Under the pieces are notes generated by a model that saw only the letters and a program-made list of their open reading frames with translations, was not told the origin of the DNA and did not search any database. The position numbers and the translations under genes were made by a program. From contig NC_088295.1 in the NCBI RefSeq assembly GCF_032854445.1, forward strand, positions 18,525,385-18,589,384: DNA of 64,000 nucleotides. The letters are read 5' to 3'. The stretch's first letter is position 1. The number at the start of each line of letters is the position of its first letter. Source of the DNA: Liolophura sinensis (taxonomy: Eukaryota > Mollusca > Polyplacophora > Chitonida > Chitonidae). This document shows, piece after piece, positions 11,901 to 26,900 of this stretch.

Positions 11901-14900
11901 ATCTGAATTCCTCAGGTCTTGCACTAGCTGGTCAGTAGTGTTTTAATATAACTGTCCTTTCAGAGCTTACATTATCAAAGATCATCCTTTTACTCCACAG
12001 ACTAGCCAATCTAAGTAAGTGACAGTAGTACATAACTCTTTAAAGATGCCTAGAACAAATTCATTCATCTTGTTATTTATAAGCATCGGCTTAACAAAGC
12101 ACATAAATGGCAGATACACATACTATTTCAACCACATATTAACACCGAGGGCACTGAAAAGGTATAATATGAAACATAACATGTATTACATGAATTACAG
12201 AATCTTTATTTATTCTTTATTGTTGAATGCCATAATCAAGAAGTTTCACATAAACAACAGAGGTCAGTTTTATGGGTGAAGGAAACCACAGCGCCCACAG
12301 TAAACCAATAACCTCTGTCAAGTTACCAATCAACTAAACCTGTCTCCAGAGTACTGCTGACTTATTACTGTACTAAATCCACACACAGAATGAGAGCTTG
12401 TTTCTATGCTCCACAGTTCTTCACTGTGGACAAATAAGTGATAAGTGGTAAGTATAATATATAAAGGGCAACATAACCTTACCGTTCTTCCAGTTTATGC
12501 TGACTGTCCTCAAGAACTTTGATGCGGTTTCTACAAATAACATAAACAAGAAATTAAATCCAACTATGCAACATCTGCGAAGATTACAAATGAAATTAAG
12601 AATTAGTATACAGCTATATATTAACATCAAGCATCCTCTATTTAAAGCCAGTCTTCCACCATGACACAGCAATGTCACAAGGGTGCCAAAGCAATATACA
12701 TGTATGCACAGATGTATACTTGTAAGACATTTTCTGAAATTATAAAACCATGTTGATTTGTAAGGCATTTAAAGGACACTGTATATACTTGTGTGACTCT
12801 CTTAGACATTTTACTTGTGGCTCATTTTCTTCCCCATGACACTGTACATAAATGTACAAAATTTCAATGACAGAGTACATACATGTACATTTACTTGTAG
12901 GACATTTCTTGACAATTCGTGGACACTTTGCATACTTGTAGGACATTTCTTGATAATTCTTGGACACTTAACATACTTGTAAGACATTTCTTGGACACTT
13001 TACATACTTGTAGGACATTTCCATGGCTGTTAACTCCTCCTCATAGCGTCTGTGGTTGACGTCACAACGAGACTGCAGGCATTCCAGCTCTATCTCCAGC
13101 TTTCTCACCTGCACAACCACATGTTTACATACAAACTTTACTACCACTATTTTGTTCGCCCAACTATATGCACTTCTTGTGAATGTGAATGTCACTTTGA
13201 TTCTGCCAATACACTAAATTTGAAAATCACACCATGCCGACCAAATTAGAATGTAGACCAAAATAAATTGCTACAAGAAAACATCTTCCTAAAATAATGA
13301 ACGTTATGTGATAACCACATATGATGACATCATTATCACAATGCGCACTGCATTTTTGGAACCCTTTTACCTCCACCTATATTTAATTTAGGTAATCTGA
13401 CGTGTCTGTTAGTTGTAAGAGTAAAATGAAACATTCCCAGTGAAGTATATTGACCTGAAGCTTAGATCAGATCTTTAAACGATCCTCTGCCTTCTTCCTG
13501 CACTTAGCTTTGATGATACAACACTCACTGCTAGTCCAAAATCTGATCCTGTATTTGTCAACCTCAGGCTATTTCCTGATTATGCTAATCAAACTGACAG
13601 TAAATTTACCTTAGTCTCATTATCCATGCTGGCGTAGAGTGGGTCTAATCTGATGGACTTGTGAGCAGCTGATGACAGAAGGCCATGAGAAGGGACAGCC
13701 AGGCCCTGGAAGCTTGACAAGCTGCTCTGTGAAACACAAAGTGCATGTTGCATTTAAATACATTTAGTAAATACAATGCCACAGCTCCACAAACAAAGTG
13801 AAGATTGTCAATGTTTTTCTGTTTCTATTAATGTTCTAAAGTATTACAGTCCTTGAATTCCAACTTGTACATACATTTAAGAATAGGTAGATATAACTGA
13901 TCTCAACACCTTTGCCATTTCATTAGCCTGGTACTGTTGTTGTAACTGAGATATCATCCCTTCCAGCTGGCTCTGCTGTTGTTGTAATGCTAGCTGCTCC
14001 TGCTGTTGTTTCAGTTTCATTTGCTCCTCCTAAACAAGAAGATATACCGAAATTCAATTTCTATTGTAGTCTATACATATGAATACAGATAATAATCTCA
14101 TTTCTGTAAGTACAAATAATTAACACAGTGAAAAGAGACAGGAACTGGGCCCATTCTCATGCATCTTTATACATAAATTTCAATCTGTAAGAATACACCA
14201 TCTGTTTGTAGAAGTTTTATTTGTTACAAGTTCCCATATTCTCTGGTAGTAAATAGAAAAGAAAAAAAACGTGGGACAAGCCAGGAGTTGAATTCCAATC
14301 TGACACTGAACAGCACCTTGACAAGAAAGAGACTACAATGATCTCCCATTTTAGTTCACCAAGACACTGAACAGCTTCACCCCTCACCATCTGCAGACGC
14401 AGCTGATCCTGGGCCTGCTGTATCTGATGCTGGAGAACATGTTGTCTGTCTCCACCCAAGGGCAGTCCAGGAGGGATAACTGGCTGTGGGGTGAGCTTGG
14501 GCTCACCCAATAACTGCTCCACTCTTGCAGACGTAGAAACAGCCGAAGAATTATGAGGGTCTCTGCCTACAGAACAAACAATACAATGTGTCCAGAAATG
14601 AGGCTAACATTTTAAAAGACCAAGATTTCTGTTTATTTAATTAGCAGTTTAGTAGCTAAATCATTTCATCAGAGGAAATACACAAATTATAACTAATTCC
14701 GGATTATGCATTTTAAATTCTGTCCATAATTCACTATTGATCTAATTATTGATCTGATTGGAGTTTTATGTCGTATTCAAGGATATTTCACTTATACGAC
14801 AGTGGCCAAAATTGTGGTGGAAGGAAAATGGGAAGAGCCCGAGGAAATCCACCACTGATTGACTATGGCTTAATGCCACATCTCTAATATTTCAGCCATG

Positions 14901-17900
14901 TTGCAGTGACACCCTCGAAGGTAAAAAGGACATAATATAGAGGTGTTATATGACTTAATCAGGGACTTAACACAGTCCACACATTTTAAGAAGAAAAAAA
15001 TTGAAAAAATAAATTATGTAAAGAAAGTGACTTACTCCTCACTGGTGTCTCCTCTTGTTTGAAAAGATTTGTTGAACTGAAATCATAAGAATGTGCCTAT
15101 CAAGTATGCCAATAAAAATTGACCATTAGCATGTTGTAAGCTACACAAATATCTGAACACACTCAGCTACAGATAAGGTGAGATAAGAGTGTGCACGATG
15201 AAGAAACTACATGTTGTGGTGCTCGTAATGGTAAGAGTCAAATAATCAGAAACGTGACATTGTGATAATATGCTGAATGGAATGAAGTTAATGTATTATT
15301 AGTATCCAGGGAGGTGAACACGGAATGGAAGTTAGTTGTAAGAGGTTTGAGCACACTGCGACAGGTTAACAACACAAAACCAATAGTTTTATTCCGTAAG
15401 TACATGTACTTCTTCACTTGTCATCACCAGAGAACAGAAACCTTTAAAAAATTAGTTCTGTGAAATACATTGTAGTTGTCATCACATTGTTTAATGATTT
15501 ACAAACTAATGTGTAGGTATGTAACGCCTGGTAAGTCAAATATATGAGCACCCAGAGAGGCACTGGCCTGAGGTACACATGTAAATCTTACAGAGTTGGG
15601 GTGTCTGGGGTAGAGAAGAGATCCTCTGAGATCTTATCTAGTCGTCTCTGTCTCACAACACCAATGGAAGCCCCAAAGCCAAGTGAGTCCACAGTAGAGC
15701 TGGGGGAAGGAAGACAAAATTGTCCAACATGAGAGACGGGGTGGTGGGGGGTTGAGGGGGTGGTGGTTGGAGTGTAGGTCAAGTTAATACGCCCATACCC
15801 AGTGCTCGATAGACAAATTATTCCACACTCACGGAATGTAATGGATGAATGAATCTGATTAGTGGCCTTGTATCTAACCTACAGTTGAACAATCATCAGG
15901 AGTTTAATTTCCACAACCAAGTGATCATACACAAAACATGTTTGTGCAGTAAAAGATGACACGCGTGACACACACAACTTACAGTTGCATGTGATGCTTA
16001 TTTTGTGTATAGCATACATTTGTACAATATCAAAATATATCTATTTATTCAGACGGGTCAAAAAATTTATATTGATAACAACAAGCCATATGTTCAATTC
16101 TGAGTTCATTGATACATATACAAAAAAGTTTCAATGCTTTAAGAAGCAAGGACACAAAGAGAAATGTGCCTCACCTGGATGTCTTATTCGGAGTCATTCC
16201 CAGCTTCATCTCCACAACATCATTGCCCTGGTGATCAGCTGTGACAATCGAGGATTTGGTAATGTCATCCTTGAGGCTTACGCCTAACCAGTCTTCGTTA
16301 TCCTGTTTAGATATTTTGGGAGTCTGTTTGGCACGCTTGCTTGTGTCATCATGTAGGAAGGCGTAGGAATCGTCCTCATACAAATTCCTAGAGGCTGGAG
16401 TCTAAACAAAATTGTACTTCATTCAGTGGCTGTATGTACCACTCTTTGTTATCATAAAATCCGATAAATACAAACAAAACTTTTGTCTTTCTACAACTGT
16501 TTAGTTTAAATTTAAGCTTTCAGAGTTGAAGTTGCACTAAAGCACACTCTCTTGATCACTTACAGATGTTCTTGGTTGAGTTTGCAATGAAATTTCAGGC
16601 TTCTTCTCCTCTGCGATAAAAACAGGTGAGGACTTTTGTTCTTTTCTTCCCTGAGATTTGACTGGCTGTGGATTCAGCCAATCATAATCATCATCTTGGC
16701 CAGTCTCCTTTAAGCCCAACCAATCAGATTCACTGACTGAGGCTTTCCTGGCCTGAGTGGTCTTGCTGATATTCTCATCCGGTTTGGTTTTCTCTTTGTT
16801 ACTAGCCAGTTCTAGCCAGTCCAAACCAGAGCTGGAAGACTGATCAACTTTCTTACCACCTGTATTGGTACTCCCTGCTCTGGATGGTGGCTTGTTGAAA
16901 GGGTCATCTGTTTCTTCAAATCTGAAATCAATTCACATTCAAATCATGCATATTTTGCACAGCTGAAGTGTTCCAAAAATGTTATCAACTTAAGACATGT
17001 ATTTTCACATGTGATCGTCAGCTTAATACTAATGGATAAAGGCAGTGCCTTTGTAAAGCAATGTTTATTTTTAACACAACATGGTAAAACAATGGGTAAT
17101 AAATGTGATTTTATTCCATGTCTAATTCTCAGACTAAGACATCAGATTTATTCAATTTGAATACTGAACACATGGTAAGACTGTGAAGAATATTTCTGAA
17201 CAAGCAATGTTAATGCATGGCCACAGCAGAAATCAAATTTCAGTCAGCCACAAACAGGATTGAGCAATCTGACAGATTTAGGTGCGCATCTAACATCTGA
17301 TAACAATCTTACAAACTATTTTAATGTGTAGATATACATAGATATCAGCGTAGATATCAGCTGCTCCTAACAAGAATGAGTTGGAGAAAATATGTGAATG
17401 TGACTGACCTGACAGATCTGCGTGAGCCTGGACGGGACCCTCCTGTTGATCCTCCCATAGATGGCATGTAGCTACCAAAGAATAAGTCATCTTCCTTCTC
17501 TGAAAACAAAGTCAAACAAATACTAGAAGACAGGTTTCAGAATTGAAAGATATATAGTTGTATGCAAAATAGCAAGTATCTGCAAAGAAACTATCTAAAA
17601 ATACTGATATATACCCTAAGTCTTCAACCTTTTCAACTCCCTCAGCAACCAATATTTGGGAACATCCTGAAAACTATGGGGTGTAGAGAAATAATTTGGA
17701 CAGATTTATGAAGCTTCCTTCCTTAATGGTATAAACCAACAAATTTTAGCATCACTTTCATAATAATTGCGTGCTTAAATTCCACTGAAAACAGTGCTTT
17801 CGTGGATGAAAAGGTTGAAGATTTACAGTAACAATAAACTTCCAATGATAATGATTCACAAATGAGTCCAAAATACACCACAAGATGACCAGATCTCCAG

Positions 17901-20900
17901 AAAATGAACACACTTCATAAAAAGGTAGGCCTAATCAGTTCATAAGTAAGTCCACAATTATTCAGTTTCAAACCAAAATTAATAAAATCTGGCCTGTCAG
18001 CACAGGAGATATGACATACAAGTTTACAGTCTCCTAATATGTCAAATTACTGACAAACGAACAAACAGACACACAAACATGGAAGTTGATTCAGTCTTAA
18101 GGCCCATACCCTGAAGATATAAGGCAAACTTAGTGAGGTTTTAATTCTAGTGACATTATGTGAACAGAGTACAGTGGAAGACATATACACAGCAAGCAGG
18201 TTCAACAATAATAATTTGCTCCTAATTTTTGGGACACCTGGTCTGCTCCTTTTAGCCAATATACATGTAAATGTAGCAGAAATTTTCTTTTCTTTTTGTT
18301 TTCATATGGTTAGTCCATCTAATCAACAACATATTTATATATTTACTTTTCCAAAAAAAAAAAAAATAACTGGGAAAGACACGTAATTCTTTGCTTTCAA
18401 CATTGCTAATATCTATCCTAAAAATTACAAAAAATAGGGTAACATATTGTCCAATTATATGTTACAGCTTTTCCCCAGCTTAAACATACTAATGAGGAGT
18501 TCAATAAAACCTGAACAGCTTCAAACCATTGGTCCTTGATGTAACATGATTCACACACATACTGTAAGTTCATCAATTTAAAATATCGGACAGTCTTTCA
18601 CTGGCTGAGAGGTCCTACAGGTTACGTTTTGAATGTTTATAGCCTTGATCAACAACATTACGTGTTCTAATCCACTTTTCATCAGCAAGGTGCAGTTCAT
18701 CACTGAAGTATGACATCCGTTAAATAATTACAATCCGAACAGGTAGCTACCTTGAGCTGGTTTCTGGTATTTTTTATCCAGGACAAATTCCCGCTGACTG
18801 CCTGACTGAGGTCTCTCCAGATGTTTGGAGACGTTATCGTTCCCCAGCAGGGAGTCCAGGATGGATTTAGCAGGTTTGTTCTCATGGTCAGAACTCAAGG
18901 AGGAAGGTTTGGGTTTCGAGGGAGGCTCATCATCCAGTCCTGTCAGAAGGTCATCCTCTGTGTCGCTGAATATTACATCATCTTTCTTCTTCGCAGCTTT
19001 ACCTGTGAAAAAGGTCAAGACTGACTGATTCTATGTGTAAAGAATCACAAATTTATGGCTTCTAATAAATAAATTAAAATAAATTTTTAAGTCTAATATC
19101 TACATCTACATGCATGTGAAGGACATACAGCAGAAATTCAACATACTTTCTATTCTTCATTACCTACGTAAACTGTAAGTTTAGTTACAGTTTGTATTTA
19201 TCTTTACAATGAAACACTATACTCATTACACTTGGTATAATGTAAAGCAAACTATGAAACGTTTCAAACGTGTTGTATCATTAATACATCCATATTCAGT
19301 CATTGGAACATGAAAACATATTTCCCTTTATCTGCAAGATATAAAAAATACAAAAAAATGTCGGGCGTTGCCGTCATCATAAAATGTGGTGTTTTGTGTC
19401 TTAATGTTTATGCGACAGCTATCACTACTCACCTTTGTTAGTTTCCACTTTTTTAGCTGAAGGCGCAGACTCTGTAGCTGGTTCGAACAGTTTCTCTTTG
19501 ACAGTGTCATTAGAATCCGTATTGTCCCCGCTCCTAGTTGGGGGACGTTCCATCAACCGCCGTCGCCTTGGAGACACTGATACAGAAAACAGTGAGTGTA
19601 AATACCAGATTCCTTGGCAGCAGTCTGATCAGAGTTTACAACGCTAACCGCCAAAAAATATTTCTTCTGACATGAGACATGAACAATGTTGTGTACGTAA
19701 ATGCTAAATCATTTCAACAAGTGAATTTTTGTTTATCACAGTCCCACATCTTCTATATGACAAAAGCTCTGTGAAACTTGTGGAAAAGGCAAATATATAC
19801 CATCCTTGTCTTACAATAGTCTGTAGAAGAACATAGGCAAAGAATAAAGTCTTCCTGGTTCTGGTTGCTAGATTGATTGACGAGAGGAACTTTGGTGAAC
19901 TTACAGGGCTCTCGGTCTTGCACACCCTGGGGTGTTTCTCCTGACTCCCTGGGAGAAGAAACAGTTGGTTGGGAAGAAGACTTTTTATTCTCCTCTGCAG
20001 CTGTGGTCTTAGCTTCATCCAAATCATCATCTTCATCAGACAACAGTCCTGCTAAGGGGTCATCCTCATCAAAGTCTGACAAGTCACAAAAACATGGATA
20101 TATTATACCAGACAACAGTCCTGCCATTGGGGTCATCCTCATCAAAGTCTGACAAGTCACAAAAACAGGGCTATATTACATCAGACAACAGTCCTGCTAA
20201 GGGGTCATCCTCATCAAAAGTTTGACAAGTCACAAAAACATGGATATATTATACCAGACAACAGTCCTGCCAAGGGGTCATCCTCAGCAAAGCCTGACAA
20301 GTCACAAAAACATGGATATATTATACCAGACAACAGTCCTGCCAAGGGGTCATCCTCATCAAAGTCTGACAAGTCACAAAAACAGGGCTATATTACATCA
20401 GACAACAGTCCTGCCAAGGGTCATCCTCATCAAAGTCTGACAAGTCACAAAAACAGGGCTATATTACATCAGACAACAGTCCTGCTAAGGGGTCATCCTC
20501 ATCAAAAGTCTGACAAGTCACAAAAACATGGATATATTATACTAGACAACAGTCCTGCTAAGGGGTCATCCTCATCAAAGTCTGACAAGTCACAAAAACA
20601 TGGATATATTATACCAGACAACAGTCCTGCCATTGGGGTCATCCTCATCAAAGTCTGACAAGTCACAAAAACAGGGCTATATTACATCTGGCAACAGTCC
20701 TGCCAAGGTGTCATCCACATAGAAGTCTGACAAGTCACAAAAACGTGGATATATTACATCAGACAACAGTCCTGCTAAGGGGTCATCCTCATCAAAGTCG
20801 GACAGTGTCACAAAAACGTGACCATATTACATCTGGCAACAGTCCTGCCAAGGTGTCATCCTCATCAAAATCTGACAAGTCACAAAAACATGGCAATATT

Positions 20901-23900
20901 ACATCAGACAACAGTTCTGCCGAGGGGTCATCCTCATCACAAGTCACAAAAACATGAGCTGCATGTATACTACAATCGGTCTGTCTTAATCTGTCATTGG
21001 TCAGATCAGAAGGTGTACACATACGTATAAATTTGGACTTAGATACATTGACATACCTCCATAGATATATTTTGGCTTGGCTTTAGGCACAGTTCTTGGT
21101 CTCTCCTGTTTGGTATCACCAGGTTTTAACTTCTCTGAATCTCGTGATAAACCTAAACAGATCAGAAAAAATTGAAGAATACTACTATGAAACAGAAGGG
21201 GTCATCATATGGTGTTACAAAAGGAACATCTGAACATCTGTGTTACAAAAGGAACATTTGTAACAGTAAACTACATGTATGTACATATCCACATTTAATT
21301 GTCTTTGGATGTAGAAAATGTAAATTAATATTGCAGGAGAGCTCTGTAAACTATCAGGTAAGCAGATGAGATTTAATAAACTTACCTGTAATGCTACCTG
21401 GTGCTGTAGAAGGTTTGGCGGCTTGCTGGGGAGGAGACTGAACCCTGGCCGAGGGTCTGCTGCCTGAAGCACTACCTGGTGGGCTGGTTGGGGTAGAGCT
21501 GCGGACTAATCCTCCCTTTTGGGGCGGAGATACAGCCCTGGGGGTACGTGGAGTCCTCTGTCTGGGGGTGCCAGTCCCAGAACCAGATTTCTTCTTGTTG
21601 TATTTCCCACCAAACAAATCTGCATCCAAGTCATCCAGGTCCTGGTGGAAATTAGGGAAGTTTTTTTATGTACATTTTGTGCCTAAAGTACCCAAACACA
21701 GTGGAGGTACTGGAATATTGACAACACCTCTGACTGAATTAGAGCTTAACGCCACATCAGCAATGTTTCAGTCATATCGTACCAATATAGTGGCATACTC
21801 ACAAGAGCATATACAAGATGGACACAGCATTTACATGGCGTATCTTTATACATGTACTGTCTTACAATATCAAATTCATAATATTTTTCTAAAAAAAAAA
21901 ACCCAGCAAAAAACAAGATTATTTCTATCAATAAAATAACGCTTGTGTATGATTTAAACATGAATTAGAGAGCACACTGAAGGGGAGTAACCCTACGGTC
22001 CACTCACAGCTAGAGTTTTAGCCACTTGACTGACATCAGCCTCAGAGATATCGGACTCATCTGGTTGGCCGGCCACAGATGCCAAGTTACTATAGAAGTC
22101 ATCATCGGCTGCACTGCAATGTCCATCAGAATATTAAAAACAATATAAACAAATATCATATAAACAATATGCAGTTAAATGTCTTAAACAATATCGAAAG
22201 AATAGTGTCCAGATTTAACTCCTGGTCCAAATTATAAAGATTATAACCTGTTTAAACAGTATGTTACCTAGAGGGCTTCTGAGAAATTCTATAATGGCTT
22301 TAAATCCACGAAAAACAACAGATTTACTGGCCTATGTGGTCTCCTGCTTGCGGCCTGGTACGGCTCAGAGGGTGATGACATAGATGGCCTACCCAAGCTT
22401 AGCTGGCCTGTATAACCTGGGAATTCATATCAAAACGATGTCAAATTTTGAGATGGATCCTAGCTACACAGAAGCAAGTATAATGCCTTTGAAGAAGTTG
22501 ATGTTCTGATTTATGACACGGACATATCTTGCCAGACTTCAGATTCCAAGTTTTCTGACCTTGAATTTGATCTTCGTCCAGGAGTTTCCAACCACAATGA
22601 CAATGCGGACTGGTAAGTTATAGCTTCATCCTGTGTTACACTATAGGTGTCTTATCTTAAGATTTAATATTTATTTACTATTCTTTCTTTCTATTTGCTT
22701 CACTATAAATATAACTCTACTCCTCAAGGGGTTCTAAATTCATGCCAATGTGTGATGACAACTACTGGTACATGTTATTGTTTGCATTCCAAACAACCTA
22801 TCCATATAGGGGCCTAAGGCCGTGTACAAAATAAATACATGTACATGTACAGTGTGGACGTCGGCATTAGTGAACAGAGATTTGCTATCAATCAGTTTTC
22901 AGTTCAGTCAATAGTATTTTATAACCACTGTGTGCAGGAGCTGTTGTGAAAATCTTAAGAATTCAGCTGTATTCCTCTCGTAGCTTTCAGCTGTAAAATG
23001 GCGAGAGCGCGGGTATGGCTGTTTTTGGTTGGTCCACAATCCTGCCATCTTGTGCTGTAAATCCACCCTTCCTGACGCCCAAATCGTCTGGAAACTTGAA
23101 GAAACTAATTCCAGGGTTTTTCGACGACCTGTTTTTACAACCGTATGTAGAATAGCAAACCATTTTGTGGAGAAATTTGATATGCTTGTTGTCACTTTTG
23201 TACCTGTTTTCAACACTGAAGTAAATGACAAAGCTCTGACAGCTCAAAAAGGTTGGACCGGTATGACGTAATTCTGTGGAGACTACCAAGTGTTGGTGGA
23301 AAAAAATGCATAAAACCAGCCTCATTATCTTATGATTTTAAGTTCCATATTACTCAGATTATTCCATCCTTTTTCGATATATATTTTGGCACTTAATTTA
23401 ACAACTGTACCCAGGGGTAGCTAATTATGAATAAATGATGAATCTGGACACTTAATCTTATTAATTTATTTTTTCTGATTGGTGTTTTATAAGAATATTT
23501 CACGTATACAATTTTGGCCATTGCAGGTTGCTGGCAGACCCACTAATCCTTTAAGAATTCTTTTAACTTCAATGTTTTTCTACAAACACTTCAAAACATT
23601 CCAATATATGTTGCACAGAATGAACAGAAATAAAATTTACCTAGCTTTTGGTTTTAGTCTTGAAGATTCTCTCTGAAAAGATATGACAAAATGATGATAT
23701 ATTGAGAGGACATTTCTACGAAGCAAAGTATGACCCTGATAAGAAAATGCTCACAGTAAATATCAATTTGACTCCACTAGTTGAGGTATTTATGAGACAA
23801 GAGAACAAGGCATTCAGAGAACACTGGTAACATGGCTGATTGAGCTCAAATGCTGACCTCTAAACCAAACTAAAGTACAATGACACTGTCATACATAGAG

Positions 23901-26900
23901 ATTATTCTCTCATACATAGTGCTAAGATCTTGCCATTAAATCAACAATAAAGAACACAATCACAATTACACTGTCACAAATATGACTTTATCATATGTAT
24001 AAAGACTGCAGAGCAGTGACTTTGTATTTTGTAAATCACTGCGGTGGTAAAAGGCATTGTATGTAGTGGTCTTTGATATGCAAAACACAAACTGCATTTG
24101 GCAATACAGTGCAACCCTGTGAATGGCTGAGCAAATGTTGAGCTATGGTAGTAAACAAGTCCTCACTGGAATGGTCTTTGATATGCAAATCACTACCCAC
24201 AATTGGCTATCCATGTACCAAGGGTGACCACTACATCCCAATGATTTGCTGGGCGAGTACTCAGCTGCCAACAATCACTTTCCATGGAGTTGCTTTAAAA
24301 ATTATGTGGCATTCCAGGAAGGCACATGCGTCGGCCAGTGCCATAAAGGTCATAGGCTCCTGGTCCTAATGTAGATGTGGAAAGCCTTCTGCAGATAATG
24401 TATATACCAGAGAAAATGAAGTCCAAAAATTGGGAAAACTCTGACACTCCATAAATCTGGGGAAAGACATTAAACTTCTCTAGATGGTTGCTTGCATAAG
24501 AAACTGTAGCCCTACATGAAAGGCTTGAAGATAAGTGTTTACAGGAGAAGAGATTTAGTTCATAAAACAGAGAAATGATAACAAATCTGCTAAAATCGCC
24601 AGAGGAACCTGGCTATTAATACCCTTCTTGTTCTCCTACATGTAGGTAGGCATGTGCACAAAAATGAAAGTTTTCCTGATTACAAGAAATAGATAAATTT
24701 AGCCCACATACCCAAATTCCTAAACCTTTTCATATATGAAAGAGCAACTTTCAGTGCAATTTTTGCACATTATTAATTTGATTTTTGAAATAAAACAACG
24801 TTGGTTGGATTGGTCAGATTCAGGGCTTCACAAAAAGTATAATTTTATCAGTCACCACAGAATAATGTCTTTAGAGTATGTTTGAATAAACACCTTGCAA
24901 ACATGCAACAAGGTTGATCAGTTACAGTATATCGAAAAGTCACACAGACTCTGTGTAGAATAAACTGCACACCAACATAGACACTTTTGAGAGAAGATGT
25001 GTTTATGTCCAAATGTCCAAATGACTAAAATAACATTCACAAAGCCTTATAAAAAAACCTATAAAAAAAGTTCAACCTTCCACCAGGTAGGACCTGTGTA
25101 GATGTACACAGCATTTATGATTCCTTAAACATGAGAGCAAACCAAACATTAAAAAAAAAAATACATAACTGTTGTATGAGATCCCATTATACAGGAGGTA
25201 AGAAAAACCTTAGCCTGCCATCCGATTATGTACATTTACACACCTTACACACGCCTGCGGATGGTCGTGGGCTTCCCCCGGGATCTGCCCAGTTGCATCC
25301 CACCATAATGCTGGCTGTCAGCGTGTAAGTGAAATACTCTTGAGTACGGCGTAAGACACCAATCAAATAAATAAATAAATAAATAGACATTCACGTATGA
25401 GAGCTCAATACAAAAAAGCTTCACCTTCCATCCAAGTATATACATTTACACACTACACCTTAAATTAGCATGATTAGGCAGCTAAAAAAAACCCTTAACC
25501 ATCAACCCATGTATGAGAGCCCATAATACTGGAGTTCAAAAGAAGTTTAATCTTCAATCCATGTATGAAAGTCCATTATACAGGAGTTAAAAAAAAAAGC
25601 TTGACCTGACACAAACACTCTCCTTACTTCGTACAGGCGAGATAAAAATGGAAATTATTCATGTTTAAACACATATATAAATTGTTATGGAATCACTCAC
25701 ACCTTCATGTTAACTGATTAATGTATTCATTTAGATAAATAGAATTTCAATCATACCTGCTTTGGTGTTCCAAAGTCTGCAAAAAGGAATATACCATTCT
25801 TTTTATTGACAGTCTAAGATGCACATGCATTATTCACTGAAGCACAGATTACCAGCTATATATAAAGCTTGAAGGATCAACATACATGTATAAAATGTAT
25901 TTAACACTTGGCAGAAATGCTACATGCAGAATTCAAAAGAGGTGCAATTCAAAACAGAATCCATATCAAAAACTGTTCAAATTTATTTCTACATTTAAGT
26001 TGTCAAATTACCTTTCAGTGTTCACCAACATGACAGAATGTACACCTTTATCAGTCAACTGAACTCACCTAGGTCATCATCTAGCAAGTCACCTAATACA
26101 TCATCTATAGCCTTCTGATCTAAAACACATAAAACAACATTTTATTGCAAGCAGTACAGGGGTTTTTAAACAGACATAGGGTGAAGATTTTTCCATGTAA
26201 ACAGCAAATATATATTTACCATGTAATCATTTTAAGCATTAAGGGAGTAAAATTGATTTATTTGATTGGTGTTTTACGCCATACTCAAGAATATATCACT
26301 TATACGACGGCCGCCAGCATTACGGGGGAGGAAACCAGGCCATCCAAGCAAACCGCAGGTTGCTGTCAGACCTTCCCACGTACGGCCAGAGAAAGTAAAG
26401 TTGACAACTCTTCTTTCCACGCATGTACACGCATGAAGGAATTTTAAATGTTAACATCAGTGAACAGATATCAGTATGAGAAGGGCTAAACATGATGGCA
26501 ATTAGGCTGTAACACAGAAAACAGGAAAACTTTGAAAACTGACAGTCAAGGGCAATTATATTGTGGAACAATTCACATCCACAGGCAAATTACATACTCA
26601 CTTTGCTTTTTACTTCCAGATCTTTTCTGAAAAGTCAAAAGTAAGGTCAGGCATTTTAATAAAAAATTTTCATGAAAGTAGTAATGATTCAATTAAAATA
26701 TTTAGAACATAATAGTTAACAATATATGAAATAGGAGTACCAAATCTTTTTCATGCAACTTTCAGAATTCTGTACTACTGAAGTGAATGCTTCTTTTGAG
26801 GCAGTGATCTCCATAACAATGCTTTCAATCATGCCAGATGAGAATTATTAGAAATCAAGAACCCTCCTTATAAGAACAAAATGGCATTTAATGCCAGAAT

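Noticed and set aside
22987-23325. Minus-strand 112-codon frame as an intact gene
   Set aside because: Only its THAP-like first half makes sense; the domain continues in another frame, so it is listed as a pseudogene fragment.
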